Shown one piece after another: positions 51,030 to 59,121 of a stretch of 64,000 bases of DNA. The notes below the pieces were generated by a model that worked only from the letters and a program-made list of their open reading frames with translations, did no database searches and was not told the origin of the DNA. Positions within the stretch are counted from its first letter, which is position 1, and each line of letters begins with the position of its first letter. Location: contig JACRJC010000034.1 in assembly GCA_016215555.1 (NCBI GenBank), positions 62,001 to 126,000 on the forward strand, read 5' to 3'. The DNA comes from Rhodospirillales bacterium. GTDB lineage: Bacteria > Pseudomonadota > Alphaproteobacteria > Rhodospirillales > WMHbin7. The translations under genes and the position numbers were made by a program.

Positions 51030-52025
51030 TCACAGCAAGCTTTGCAAGGCCGCTTCCAGTCGCTGCCATTCCGCTTCCTTCCCCGGCAGTCCGAAGCGCA
51101 GCCAGCAAGGATGTTTGGCGAAGGCGCGGACCAGGATGCCGCGCCGTCCCAGCCTTTCATAGGCATCCTCGGCCCGCTCGCTCTCGACCAGCCGGAACAA
51201 GGGCGTGCCGCCCATCGGCTTGAAGGCGAAACCGGCCAGCAGAAGATCCAGCCTTTTGGCGTTTTCCTTCAGCGTTTGACGCATGGCGCCGATCCAGGCC
51301 TCGTCCAGAAGAGCCGACTCGCCGATCACCTGCGCCGGGCCGTTGACCGCCCAGGATCCCAACTGGCGCCGCAAGCTGGCCGCGGTTCCGGCTTCGGCCA
51401 GGGCAAAGCCCAGACGCAGACCGGCCAGACCGAAGAATTTGCCGAACGAACGCAGCACGATCAGACCGGGCCGTCCCGCTTCCTTGGCGACGCTTCTGGT
51501 GGGTTCGGGATCGGCGAAGGATTCATCGACCACCAGAAATCCGCCGCGCCCGGCCAGCCGCTCGGAGAGGGCGATCAGCCGGGCAGGTTCTTGCAAGCGG
51601 CCGTCGGGATTGTTGGGATTGACCAGGACAACGATGTCGGCATCCTGGGCCTCTTCCAGCGTTGCCGCCTCCAAGACCCGGTGGCCGCCGTCGCGCCAGC
51701 AAGCCGCATGTTCCTCATAGGTGGGAGACAGAACGGCCACCTGGGCGTTACGACGCAGGCCGGGCAGCAATTGGATCAGGCTTTGGGCGCCGTTGGCGGG
51801 CACCACCAGCTTGGGGTCGGCGACGCCGTAACAATCAGCCGCCGCCGCCCGCAAGCCGGCATCCGAACCCGGCAGGCGGCGCCAAACCGACGGCTCCAGG
51901 CTGGGCATGGGATAGGCGTGGGGATTGATGCCGGTCGAGAGATCCAGCCAGCCGGCCTGGGGCCTGCCGAAACGTTTCTCGGCCGCCTCGAGATTTCCGC
52001 CGTGAAGAATGCGGGCAAAGGGCAT
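51030..52025 (-). CDS. cobD: Threonine-phosphate decarboxylase (CobD/CobC), cobalamin biosynthesis
   Basis: 331 aa, PLP aminotransferase fold. It makes aminopropanol phosphate for the lower loop of cobalamin. The N-terminus FARILHGGNLEAAEKRFG matches the family; PNNPDGRL, VVDESFADPEP and the PLP lysine in RSFGKFFGLAGLRLGF are present. HisC-type enzymes share the fold, but the HGGN start argues for CobD. I start at ATG 52025 rather than 15 codons upstream. No other cob genes lie beside it. Confidence 0.88.
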   Translation of the reverse strand: MPFARILHGGNLEAAEKRFGRPQAGWLDLSTGINPHAYPMPSLEPSVWRRLPGSDAGLRAAAADCYGVADPKLVVPANGAQSLIQLLPGLRRNAQVAVLSPTYEEHAACWRDGGHRVLEAATLEEAQDADIVVLVNPNNPDGRLQEPARLIALSERLAGRGGFLVVDESFADPEPTRSVAKEAGRPGLIVLRSFGKFFGLAGLRLGFALAEAGTAASLRRQLGSWAVNGPAQVIGESALLDEAWIGAMRQTLKENAKRLDLLLAGFAFKPMGGTPLFRLVESERAEDAYERLGRRGILVRAFAKHPCWLRFGLPGKEAEWQRLEAALQSLL

Positions 52026-52092
52026 GGACAGGACATAGCGGCATTTGCCGCGACACGCCACCTTAATCAATCTTTCCCAAAATCTTCCAATT

Positions 52093-52127
52093 CAAAAAAA
52101 ACCGGCCCTCTTGGGCAAGAGGGCCGG
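52093..52127 (-). terminator. Rho-independent terminator of korAB
   Basis: A perfect 11-bp stem, CCGGCCCTCTT / AAGAGGGCCGG (52102-52112 and 52117-52127), followed on the minus strand by eight or nine Ts. It lies 34 bp after the korB stop. Confidence 0.94.
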
Positions 52128-52160
52128 ATCGGGAGGAGGGACTGTTAATATCAGCCCTGA

Positions 52161-53501
52161 TTATTCTTCGCTGTTGGCGGGATCGGAATCCTCGTCCCAA
52201 CCCTTCTTGGGGGCCGGGTAGCGCTTGAACCACTTCTCGAGCTCGGCCACATGCGTGGCTTCCTCGAGCGCGAAGGTGGCGGCCAGCTTGCGAACCTCGT
52301 CATTGCGCGTGATGGCGGCGACCTGGGCGTAGAATTCCTGGCCGCGTCCTTCGTTGCGCAGCGCCACCTGAAGGACGTGATAGGGCGTCATCAGATAATG
52401 CGAGCTGTCGAAATCGGCGCTTTCCGGGGGCTCGTTGCCGGGCCAACGGAATTCCCAAGGCGCCAGATGCGGCACGTCCACGTTGGTGGCACGGGCCGCT
52501 ACTTCGGAGGCGTGCTTCCTCGAGAAATCGGCCATCTGCTTGAACAGGGCGGCCACTTCCTTGTTGTTGTGGGTTTCCATGGCATCGGCCAGCTCGTCGT
52601 AACGGGCCGCCGCTTCGTTTTCCAGGGCCAGCGCATGGGCCAGGAATTCGCCGACGTCATCCATGCCCGTGATCCTTTTGAAGTATTTCGCAAGGTCGGT
52701 GGTCGGTGTCGGCATGGCGCGCGGCACCGTGAAGGATGCCTTGGTCCCGGCATACAAGATGCCCTGGGTGAAGTGATCGTCGTCGAGCAAGCGGCGCGCC
52801 GCCTCGCGGGGATCGTTGGTCGGCTCGAAGCCGCCATGGACCATGCTTTTCCAATCGCGCTGTTCGGGGCGGAAGGTGACGCAGGGGCTTAAGACCTGGA
52901 TCAGCGAGAAGCCGGGATGCTTGATGCCCTCGACGATCAGGCGCGTCAAACCGTTGGGATCGCCCGAGAAGCCGCGCGCGATGAAGTTGGCGCCGCAAGA
53001 CAGGGCCAACTGCAAGGGCATGATCGGCGACACGCCGGGGCCTTCCGGCGTCAGGTCGCTCTCGGTCCAGTCGGACTCGGTGGTCGGGCTGGCCTGGCCC
53101 TTGGTCATGCCGTAGACGCGATTGTCCATGACGATGTAGGTCAGATTCACATTCCTGCGGCAGGCATGCAGGAAATGATTGCCGCCGATCGAGAAGCCGT
53201 CGCCGTCGCCGCCCGCCACGATGACGGTGAGGTCGGGACGCGCCATCTTGAGGCCGGTGGCCACCGCCAGCGAGCGGCCATGGACGCTGTGGAAACCATA
53301 GACGCTGGTATAGGCCGGAATGCGCGACGAGCAGCCGATGCCCGACACGAAAGCCGTGTTCTCCTTGACCAGCGCCAGTTCGGCGCAGGCCTTGGTGATG
53401 GCCGCCAACACGGAGAAATCGCCGCAACCTGGGCACCAGACCGGCTTCAGGTCCGACTTGTAGTCATTGGCCTTGGGGGCCTGGGGAGTTTGAATGTTCA
53501 T
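52161..53501 (-). CDS. korB: 2-oxoacid:ferredoxin oxidoreductase beta subunit fused to a ferritin-like domain
   Basis: 446 aa; usual KorB length is 280-350. Residues 1-265 are the TPP and 4Fe-4S subunit: C23 and C26 in CPGCGD, C57 in GIGCSS, C207 in SPCVTF, and TPP/Mg block GGDGDGFSIGGNH. Residues about 280-425 resemble rubrerythrin: E294-x6-Y301 then SRKH (S327, H330), and E384-x6-Y391 then EATH (E414, H417). So two E-x6-Y / ExxH repeats are seen, with Ser in place of the first ExxH glutamate. It lies 18 bp after korA. Confidence 0.88.
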   Translation of the reverse strand: MNIQTPQAPKANDYKSDLKPVWCPGCGDFSVLAAITKACAELALVKENTAFVSGIGCSSRIPAYTSVYGFHSVHGRSLAVATGLKMARPDLTVIVAGGDGDGFSIGGNHFLHACRRNVNLTYIVMDNRVYGMTKGQASPTTESDWTESDLTPEGPGVSPIMPLQLALSCGANFIARGFSGDPNGLTRLIVEGIKHPGFSLIQVLSPCVTFRPEQRDWKSMVHGGFEPTNDPREAARRLLDDDHFTQGILYAGTKASFTVPRAMPTPTTDLAKYFKRITGMDDVGEFLAHALALENEAAARYDELADAMETHNNKEVAALFKQMADFSRKHASEVAARATNVDVPHLAPWEFRWPGNEPPESADFDSSHYLMTPYHVLQVALRNEGRGQEFYAQVAAITRNDEVRKLAATFALEEATHVAELEKWFKRYPAPKKGWDEDSDPANSEE

Positions 53502-53519
53502 GGTCGTTGTTCCCGAATC

Positions 53520-55241
53520 TTAGAGCTGGCCGAGCAGGGTTTCGATTTCCTTGGGGCGCACCGGCAGCGGCCCCGGACGGTGGAAGGCTTTCACCGTGCC
53601 CGGAAGATCGTAATGGGCGCGCAGGAACTTGTGGAACTGCGCGTCATGGCTTTGCTCGACGACCAGAATTTTGGTCACCCCGTTCAAAGCCTGGGCCAGC
53701 TTTTCGGGCTGGGCGGGCAGCAGCAGGCGCAGGCTGACCAGCTTCACCTTCTTGCCGGCGGCGCTCAGGCGCTTGGCGGCCTCGCGGGCCGGGCCGGTGG
53801 CCGAGCCCCAGGTGACGATGGCGATCGTGCCCTCGCCCTCGACATCGGCCCACAATTGGCCGAAATCGAACTGCGCCAGCTTGCGTTGGCGCTTGTTGAG
53901 CTGCTTGGCGTGATCGGTGTCGCTGCTGGAGGGCGTGCCGCTTTCGGCATGTTCCAAACCGTCGGCGGTGTATTCACCGCCGGCCATGCCGGGAGCCGCC
54001 ATCGGCGAAATGCCCGACGGCGTGTCGGCATAACGCTTGTAGCCGCCATTGGCCAGGGCCTCGGCCGAGGGGACGAGGCGCTTGGTCTTGAAATCGATGG
54101 CTTTGGGCGGGTCGGTCACGGCGCGCGACTGTCCCAGCGCCTGATCGGACAGCATGATGACCGGCGCCTGCAGGCTTTCGGCCAGATGCATCGACCACTG
54201 ACCGGTCAGGGAACAATCGTCGATGCCGTTGGCGGCGGTCACGATGTGCGGAGCGTCGCCATGCAGGCCGTAGCAGGCGATGTTGAGGTCGCTTTGCTCG
54301 CTCTTGGTCGGAATGCCGGTCGAGGGACCGCCGCGCATGACGTCGATGACGACGATGGGGGTTTCCGACGCCACGGCCAGACCCAGCGATTCCGTCATCA
54401 GCGCCAGGCCGGGGCCCGAGGTCGCCGTCACCGAGGGCACGCCGCCGAAGGAAGCGCCGATGATCATATTGATGCTGGCCAGTTCGTCCTCGGCCTGGAC
54501 CAGCGTGCCGCCGATCTTGGCCAGGTTGGGGGCCAGCCATTCCAGCACCTCGGTGCCGGGCGTGATCGGATAGGCGGCGCAGAAGCGGGCCCCGCCCTGG
54601 ACCACGCCGTAACCGGCGGCTTCGTTGCCGCTGATGTTCCAGCGGGCGGCGAAACCGGGCTTGGCGGTTTCCAGCGGATAGCTGACCGACATCGCCTTGG
54701 CGAAGGCGGCGCCGGCGCCAATGCCGTCGCTGGACGACTTGATGGCGTCGGCGCCCTTGTGTTTCAAGGAATCGCCGACCACGGCCTCGATGGAGTCGAG
54801 CGGCAGGTTGAACAACTGGCCGACGACGCCCAGCGCCAGCATGTTGGCGCGCCCGCCCTTGATCTCTTCGGCCATCTTCTTCATCGGGAAATCGACGATC
54901 GCCGCCCCGCTCTTGGCGATGGCTTCGGGCATGTCGCCCTGTTCGGGATCGGTCAGCACCACGCTGTTCTTGGTCAGCGGCAGTTCGGCCACGAAACGAT
55001 TCACATTCTGCCAATCGACGGCGACCAGCACGTCGAAACTGTCCGAGGGGCCCGAAATCGGCTGCGAGCCGATGCGGACATAGGCCGCCGCCTCGCCGCC
55101 GCGAATCTGCGGACCCGAAGAACGGGTCATAAGACCGTAATAGCCCGCCTTGGCCGCTGCCTCGAGCAGCATCTGGCCAGCCGTCATGACGCCGGCACCA
55201 CCGCTGCCGACAAGTGCCACCGAAACCGACTGCAATGTCAT
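53520..55241 (-). CDS. korA: 2-oxoacid:ferredoxin oxidoreductase alpha subunit (gamma-alpha fusion)
   Basis: 573 aa. The N-terminal gamma domain (VALVGSGGAGVMTAGQMLLEAAAKAG; RSSGPQIRGGEAA) is followed by the alpha domain with GNEAAGYGVVQGGARFCAAYPITPGTE and TSGPGLALMTESLGLAV. With KorB it decarboxylates 2-oxoglutarate (or another 2-oxoacid) to an acyl-CoA and reduced ferredoxin, or runs in reverse to fix CO2. The type matches oxygen-tolerant two-subunit KorAB. The promoter lies in the 470-bp gap upstream. Confidence 0.92.
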   Translation of the reverse strand: MTLQSVSVALVGSGGAGVMTAGQMLLEAAAKAGYYGLMTRSSGPQIRGGEAAAYVRIGSQPISGPSDSFDVLVAVDWQNVNRFVAELPLTKNSVVLTDPEQGDMPEAIAKSGAAIVDFPMKKMAEEIKGGRANMLALGVVGQLFNLPLDSIEAVVGDSLKHKGADAIKSSSDGIGAGAAFAKAMSVSYPLETAKPGFAARWNISGNEAAGYGVVQGGARFCAAYPITPGTEVLEWLAPNLAKIGGTLVQAEDELASINMIIGASFGGVPSVTATSGPGLALMTESLGLAVASETPIVVIDVMRGGPSTGIPTKSEQSDLNIACYGLHGDAPHIVTAANGIDDCSLTGQWSMHLAESLQAPVIMLSDQALGQSRAVTDPPKAIDFKTKRLVPSAEALANGGYKRYADTPSGISPMAAPGMAGGEYTADGLEHAESGTPSSSDTDHAKQLNKRQRKLAQFDFGQLWADVEGEGTIAIVTWGSATGPAREAAKRLSAAGKKVKLVSLRLLLPAQPEKLAQALNGVTKILVVEQSHDAQFHKFLRAHYDLPGTVKAFHRPGPLPVRPKEIETLLGQL

Positions 55242-55713
55242 CTCTGTGTCCGCCTTTGTTGTGGGACGGGGTTTGTAGCCTCCGCCCGATTCATCCCTGG
55301 ACGCCCCGTTGTGACGGGGTGGCCCCTACCCTTGCGGGCGGCTGTCATCCACCTCTTTCCTAGCAATTCCGCACTGCGAAATCAACCGGGCGAAAGGGTG
55401 GGGAAGACCGAAAAAAACCGCCTCTTGACGTGACTCAAGCTTGGATTGGGCTTTTCGCCCTTTTTGTAACGATGACCTGGCGAGGGGTGAATTAGGTTGC
55501 CGACTACCGAATTACAAGATGGGAGAGGCGGTTGCCGATAATACGACCCTTTTGTGGTGATTTTTGGAATGCCGGATTCGGGTGCCGTCGCCGATGTTAT
55601 TCTTCGGCTAAGAACATATTCTGGCTGGGGATAGATTGGGCTGCAGGGCAGAGAATCGGTCGCTATTTAATTTTTTTCCGATCAAGCCTATCATTCGCCC
55701 AGGAGAATGATCC
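55242..55713. other. 472-bp divergent intergenic region
   Basis: It lies between korA (minus) and the coiled-coil gene (plus) and contains no credible gene. It holds the 14-mer GAAAGGGTGGGGAA (55392-55405) shared with the cbbM promoter, a CCTACCC at 55325-55331, and an AT-rich tract TATTTAATTTTTTTCC (55664-55679) close to the plus-strand gene. From about 55480 onward GC falls below that of the neighbours, continuing into the next two genes. Confidence 0.5.
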
Positions 55714-55956
55714 ATGGCCGACCCAGAAAACCTGACTTTGGTTTATCTACGCCGGATCGACGAGAAAATCGACCGCGTTGACGATAAGTTGAGCGACCTG
55801 ACTGTTCGCGTCAACGAGGTGCATTCCTCGGTCATCGCCCTGCGCCGTGATCAGGTGGGTGACGCGGAAGTCGTGGCTCACATCCAGTCCCGCATGGACA
55901 AAATGCAGGGCGAGATTGACCGCCTTAACCGGCGGCTTGATATCAAGGATGCATAA
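55714..55956 (+). CDS. Small coiled-coil protein
   Basis: 80 aa with heptad pattern through most of its length (LRRIDEKIDRVDDKLSDLTV, then SRMDKMQGEIDRLNRRLDIK). No TM. A good ribosome site, AGGAG, lies 7 nt before the ATG. Small coiled coils of this sort occur as phage- or plasmid-like accessory genes. It is directly followed by the HEPN-like gene. Confidence 0.75.
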   Translation: MADPENLTLVYLRRIDEKIDRVDDKLSDLTVRVNEVHSSVIALRRDQVGDAEVVAHIQSRMDKMQGEIDRLNRRLDIKDA

Positions 55957-56529
55957 TTGACCGTACCGACGACTGATGAACACCGAACAAATTTTGAAAG
56001 TTGGTATGTTTCCCCATTGCAAAGCCTTTATACAAACCCAGACGCTGGGTTTGTAATCATCATCACGGTCTTCGCGTTGCTTGAGCGTTATCTTCGGCAA
56101 AAAAATGGCTTAAGCCCAAAAGATAACTTAACCGACCAAGCGTGGGTATCCCTTTGCGATCTTTTTCCGACCTTGGCGAGCAAAGAGCTTGCGCACGATT
56201 TCTGGGATGCGACGAGAAACGGCCTTCTTCACCAAATCACGTTCCAAACCAGTCGTCCAAGAAACGGCGAGACGCCACCTGGAATCAGCTTTTCTCACGA
56301 ATATACTTCTGACTTAAGATTTTCCGAAGGTCGTTTCGAACTTCATCCGCAGAAGTTCTGCGAGACTGTTTTGAATGCGATCACCATTAACTTCGGCGTG
56401 TACTGCGGCGTCAACGCAAACACCAAACTTCCAAGTGTCTCTGCGAGAGTCAGGCAATATCAAGAGGGCAAGCTCGACCGGAAAGCCGTCCCGCCTGGAC
56501 AAATTGCCCTCACAACAAGCGTGGAATAG
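55957..56529 (+). CDS. Possible HEPN-like protein, low GC
   Basis: 190 aa if it starts at TTG 55957, right after the preceding stop and 7 nt after AAGGA; no ATG is available further in that would keep the fold. The helical middle has FWDATRNGLLHQ with R87-N-G-L-L-H92, which fits the R-x4-H of HEPN ribonucleases. The gene's GC and codon use are clearly lower than in surrounding genes, which suggests recent gain. No family assignment; the HEPN reading rests on one motif. Confidence 0.6.
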   Translation: MTVPTTDEHRTNFESWYVSPLQSLYTNPDAGFVIIITVFALLERYLRQKNGLSPKDNLTDQAWVSLCDLFPTLASKELAHDFWDATRNGLLHQITFQTSRPRNGETPPGISFSHEYTSDLRFSEGRFELHPQKFCETVLNAITINFGVYCGVNANTKLPSVSARVRQYQEGKLDRKAVPPGQIALTTSVE

Positions 56530-56547
56530 CGCCCGTCGGGATGCCCT

Positions 56548-56787
56548 CTACCCGAACGCTTTGAAGGCGATCAGGGTGAAGGTGTCCTTGATGCCAGGCA
56601 GTTTCTGGATGGTTTCGGTGACGAAGTGGCCGATGTCGGCGCCTTCTTCCAGATAGCATTTGGCCAGCAGGTCATACTGGCCCGAGGTCGAATGCACCTC
56701 GCTGACCTGATCGGTTTCCACCAGCGAGTCCGCGACTTCGTAAGCCTTGCCCAGATCGCATTTGATCATGACGAAGATGGTCTGCAT
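56548..56787 (-). CDS. Stand-alone Lrp/AsnC ligand-binding (RAM) domain protein
   Basis: 79 aa. Matches the AsnC C-terminal domain: FVMIKCDLGKAYEVADSL, then EVHSTSGQYDLLAKCYLE and a final FTLIAFKAFG. There is no helix-turn-helix, so it cannot bind DNA alone; such short forms may bind amino acids or heteromerise with Lrp proteins. It lies 3 bp after the end of the helicase gene and may be co-transcribed. Confidence 0.88.
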   Translation of the reverse strand: MQTIFVMIKCDLGKAYEVADSLVETDQVSEVHSTSGQYDLLAKCYLEEGADIGHFVTETIQKLPGIKDTFTLIAFKAFG

Positions 56788-56790
56788 GGC

Positions 56791-58908
56791 TCAGCCCTCT
56801 TGGGAAGGTTCCTTCGTTGATTCCGGCTCCGACGCCTGGGCCGGTTCCTCATCGGCTTCATCAGCTTCATCAGCTTCATCGGCTTCATCGGCTTCATCAG
56901 CCTCATCATCTTCATCAGCTTCAGGTGCGGCGTCCAGATGCTCGGCTTCGTCTTCAGGCTCGTCCTCGGCCGATTCCGGGGCCGGTTCGTCCAGCACCTC
57001 GACCTCGTCCTCGTCGGGAATGTCGATTTCCTCGATATAGGCGGTGGCGGGCCGGGTCTCGGGCGCTTCGTCCTCGTCCAGGATCTCGTCTTCCTCGATC
57101 TCGGCCTCGTCGATCTCGCCCGGCTTCCTCAAGGGCGGCAGCTTGACTTCGCGCTGCATGAAGGCGGGAATGTCGGCGCCAAAGCCGATCACCGGCGAAT
57201 CGTCGCCATCATCGTCGCGTCCCCGGCCGCGTCCACGGCCACGATCGCGGTCGCGGTCACGTCCACGGTCGCCGCGATCCCGGTCGCGATCCCCGCGTTC
57301 GCGGTGCTGCTGCGGGCGGGCTTCAGGCTCGAAACGCACCTCGGGCTGATCGGCATGCGCCGGATCGACGGCGGCAACGCCAACGACCGGCGTCTCGGCG
57401 ACGTCAACCGCTTCGGCGATTTCCTCGCGCACCCGCCCGGGGCGGTCGCGGCCCCTGCTTCGGTCGCGTCCTGCGCGTTCGGGACGGTCGCCCTTGTCGG
57501 CACGTCCGCGTCCGCCGCGGTCACGTCCGCCACGACCGCCGCGGCCACGGCCTTCGCCGCCCGAGCTCATGTCGGGAGCGGCGATGCCCTCGATGGTCTG
57601 GCGGGGAATTTCCTGGCCCAGCATCTGTTCGATGGCGGCCAGGGATTTGGCGTCGTCGGGCGTGCAAAGCGAATAGGCATGGCCCGAAAGGCCGGCCCGT
57701 CCGGTGCGCCCGATGCGGTGCACATAATCCTCGGCATGGAAGGGGATGTCGAAATTGAAGACGTGCGAAACGCCCTGAATGTCAATGCCGCGGGCCGCGA
57801 CGTCGGAACAGACCAGCAGGCGCACTTCGTCCTTCTTGAAGGAGTCCAGCGTGCGCATGCGCTCGGGCTGCGACATGTCGCCATGCAGTTCGGCGGCGTC
57901 CAGGCCGTGGCGCTTCAGCGACCGGTAAAGGATGTTCACCGTCTTCTTGCGATTGCAGAAGATGAAGGCGTTCTTCACATCCTCGGCGGCCAGCAGGCGG
58001 CGCAGGGCTTCGCGCTTGTCCAACTCATCGACGAGGATCAGCGTCTGCTGGACATTGGCGGCGGGGGCGGCGGGCGGCGCCACCGAAATGCGCTTGGGGC
58101 TGAACAGGAACGTATCGACCAGGCGCTGGATTTCCGGCGGCATGGTGGCCGAGAAGAACAGGGTTTGGCGAATCGTCGGCAGCTTGGAGACGATCTTCTC
58201 GACATCGGGGATGAAGCCCATGTCCAGCATGCGGTCGGCTTCGTCGATGACCAGGATCTTGACGTCGTTGAGCAAGATGCGTCCGCGCTCGAACAGGTCG
58301 AGCAGACGACCGGGCGTGGCGATCAAGACATCGACGCCGCGATCCAAATGGCGCACCTGCTCGTCCATCGATTCGCCGCCGATCAGCAGCGCCTTGGACA
58401 GCTTGTGGTACTTGCCATAGAGGTCGAAATTCTCGGCCACCTGGGCGGCCAGTTCGCGCGTCGGCTCCAGGATCAAGGAGCGCGGCATGCGGGCCTTGGC
58501 GCGGCCCGATCCCAGGATCTCGATCATCGGCAAGGTGAAGGAGGCGGTCTTGCCGGTGCCGGTCTGCGCCGTGCCCAGCACGTCGCGGCCCATCAGCACC
58601 ACCGGGATGGCTTCGGCCTGGATCGGCGTCGGATGTTCGTAGCCGACATCGGCGATAGCGCGCAGCACGTCGTGGCTTAGGCCCAATTCCAGGAAGGTGA
58701 TCTTTTCCTCGACCGGCGGCGGCGGCAGATGCGCGTGCGACTCGTGATGGTCGGGCATCGGCTCGTCGGGCTCGGGCGGCACAATGATTTCGGGAGCCGG
58801 CGCCGTGAAGGGGGCGGGCTCGGAGAGGAAATCGTCCTGGGGCTCGGACGCGCCTTCGGGGGCGTCGGGCGGCAGGGATTGAGGCTCGGAAGGATCGCGG
58901 TCGTTCAT
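56791..58908 (-). CDS. DEAD-box RNA helicase with RG-rich and acidic tail
   Basis: 705 aa; the typical RhlE/DbpA core is about 380-450. All core motifs are present: Q-motif upstream, AQTGTGKT (I), PTRELAAQ (Ia), TPGRLLDL (Ib), VIDEADRMLD (II), SATMPPE (III), ARGIDIQGV (V) and HRIGRTGRAG (VI). After it come Arg/Gly/Asp-rich repeats (GRGRGGRGGRDRGG) and a highly acidic C-terminus with DEADEADEADEADEA. The N-terminus has 70 acidic/Pro-rich residues. It probably remodels RNA at low temperature or in ribosome assembly. Confidence 0.93.
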   Translation of the reverse strand: MNDRDPSEPQSLPPDAPEGASEPQDDFLSEPAPFTAPAPEIIVPPEPDEPMPDHHESHAHLPPPPVEEKITFLELGLSHDVLRAIADVGYEHPTPIQAEAIPVVLMGRDVLGTAQTGTGKTASFTLPMIEILGSGRAKARMPRSLILEPTRELAAQVAENFDLYGKYHKLSKALLIGGESMDEQVRHLDRGVDVLIATPGRLLDLFERGRILLNDVKILVIDEADRMLDMGFIPDVEKIVSKLPTIRQTLFFSATMPPEIQRLVDTFLFSPKRISVAPPAAPAANVQQTLILVDELDKREALRRLLAAEDVKNAFIFCNRKKTVNILYRSLKRHGLDAAELHGDMSQPERMRTLDSFKKDEVRLLVCSDVAARGIDIQGVSHVFNFDIPFHAEDYVHRIGRTGRAGLSGHAYSLCTPDDAKSLAAIEQMLGQEIPRQTIEGIAAPDMSSGGEGRGRGGRGGRDRGGRGRADKGDRPERAGRDRSRGRDRPGRVREEIAEAVDVAETPVVGVAAVDPAHADQPEVRFEPEARPQQHRERGDRDRDRGDRGRDRDRDRGRGRGRGRDDDGDDSPVIGFGADIPAFMQREVKLPPLRKPGEIDEAEIEEDEILDEDEAPETRPATAYIEEIDIPDEDEVEVLDEPAPESAEDEPEDEAEHLDAAPEADEDDEADEADEADEADEADEADEEPAQASEPESTKEPSQEG
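56848..56923. repeat. 9-bp tandem repeat inside the helicase gene
   Basis: About eight imperfect copies of GCTTCATCN, coding (on the minus strand) for repeated Asp-Glu-Ala. It could vary in copy number by slippage without changing the frame. Confidence 0.85.
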
Positions 58909-58941
58909 GCGGGCCGGATCATAGGGGTTCAGGGCGTTCTG

Positions 58942-59121
58942 TCAATCGATCAAGTCCTCTTTGGGCTCTTGTCCGTCATTGGCCGGGGCTTCCTGGGCCG
59001 GAATGGCATAGCCTTCCGAAAGCCAGCGGTTGAGATCGCGGTCGGCGCAGCGCTGCGAGCAGAACGGTTTCAATTTCACGTCCATGGGCTTGCCGCAGAC
59101 CGGGCATCGGGGTCCGTTCAT
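58942..59121 (-). CDS. yacG: YacG, zinc-binding DNA gyrase inhibitor
   Basis: 59 aa. The zinc knuckle is CPVCGKP followed by FCSQRCADRDLNRWLSEGYA, so four Cys (C6, C9, C25, C29). YacG binds GyrB and inhibits gyrase in E. coli. The start overlaps the rng stop (ATGA). It ends 33 bp before the helicase start and is the last gene of infA-maf-rng-yacG. Confidence 0.94.
   Translation of the reverse strand: MNGPRCPVCGKPMDVKLKPFCSQRCADRDLNRWLSEGYAIPAQEAPANDGQEPKEDLID

Noticed and set aside
52917-55433. 838-codon plus-strand frame opposite korAB
   Set aside because: It is antisense to two genes with complete catalytic motifs and has a composition typical of shadow frames (His/Gln/Arg/Gly-rich).
56848-56923. 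Short tandem repeats as a CRISPR-like array
   Set aside because: Units are 9 bp without spacers and encode an acidic stretch in frame within the helicase gene.
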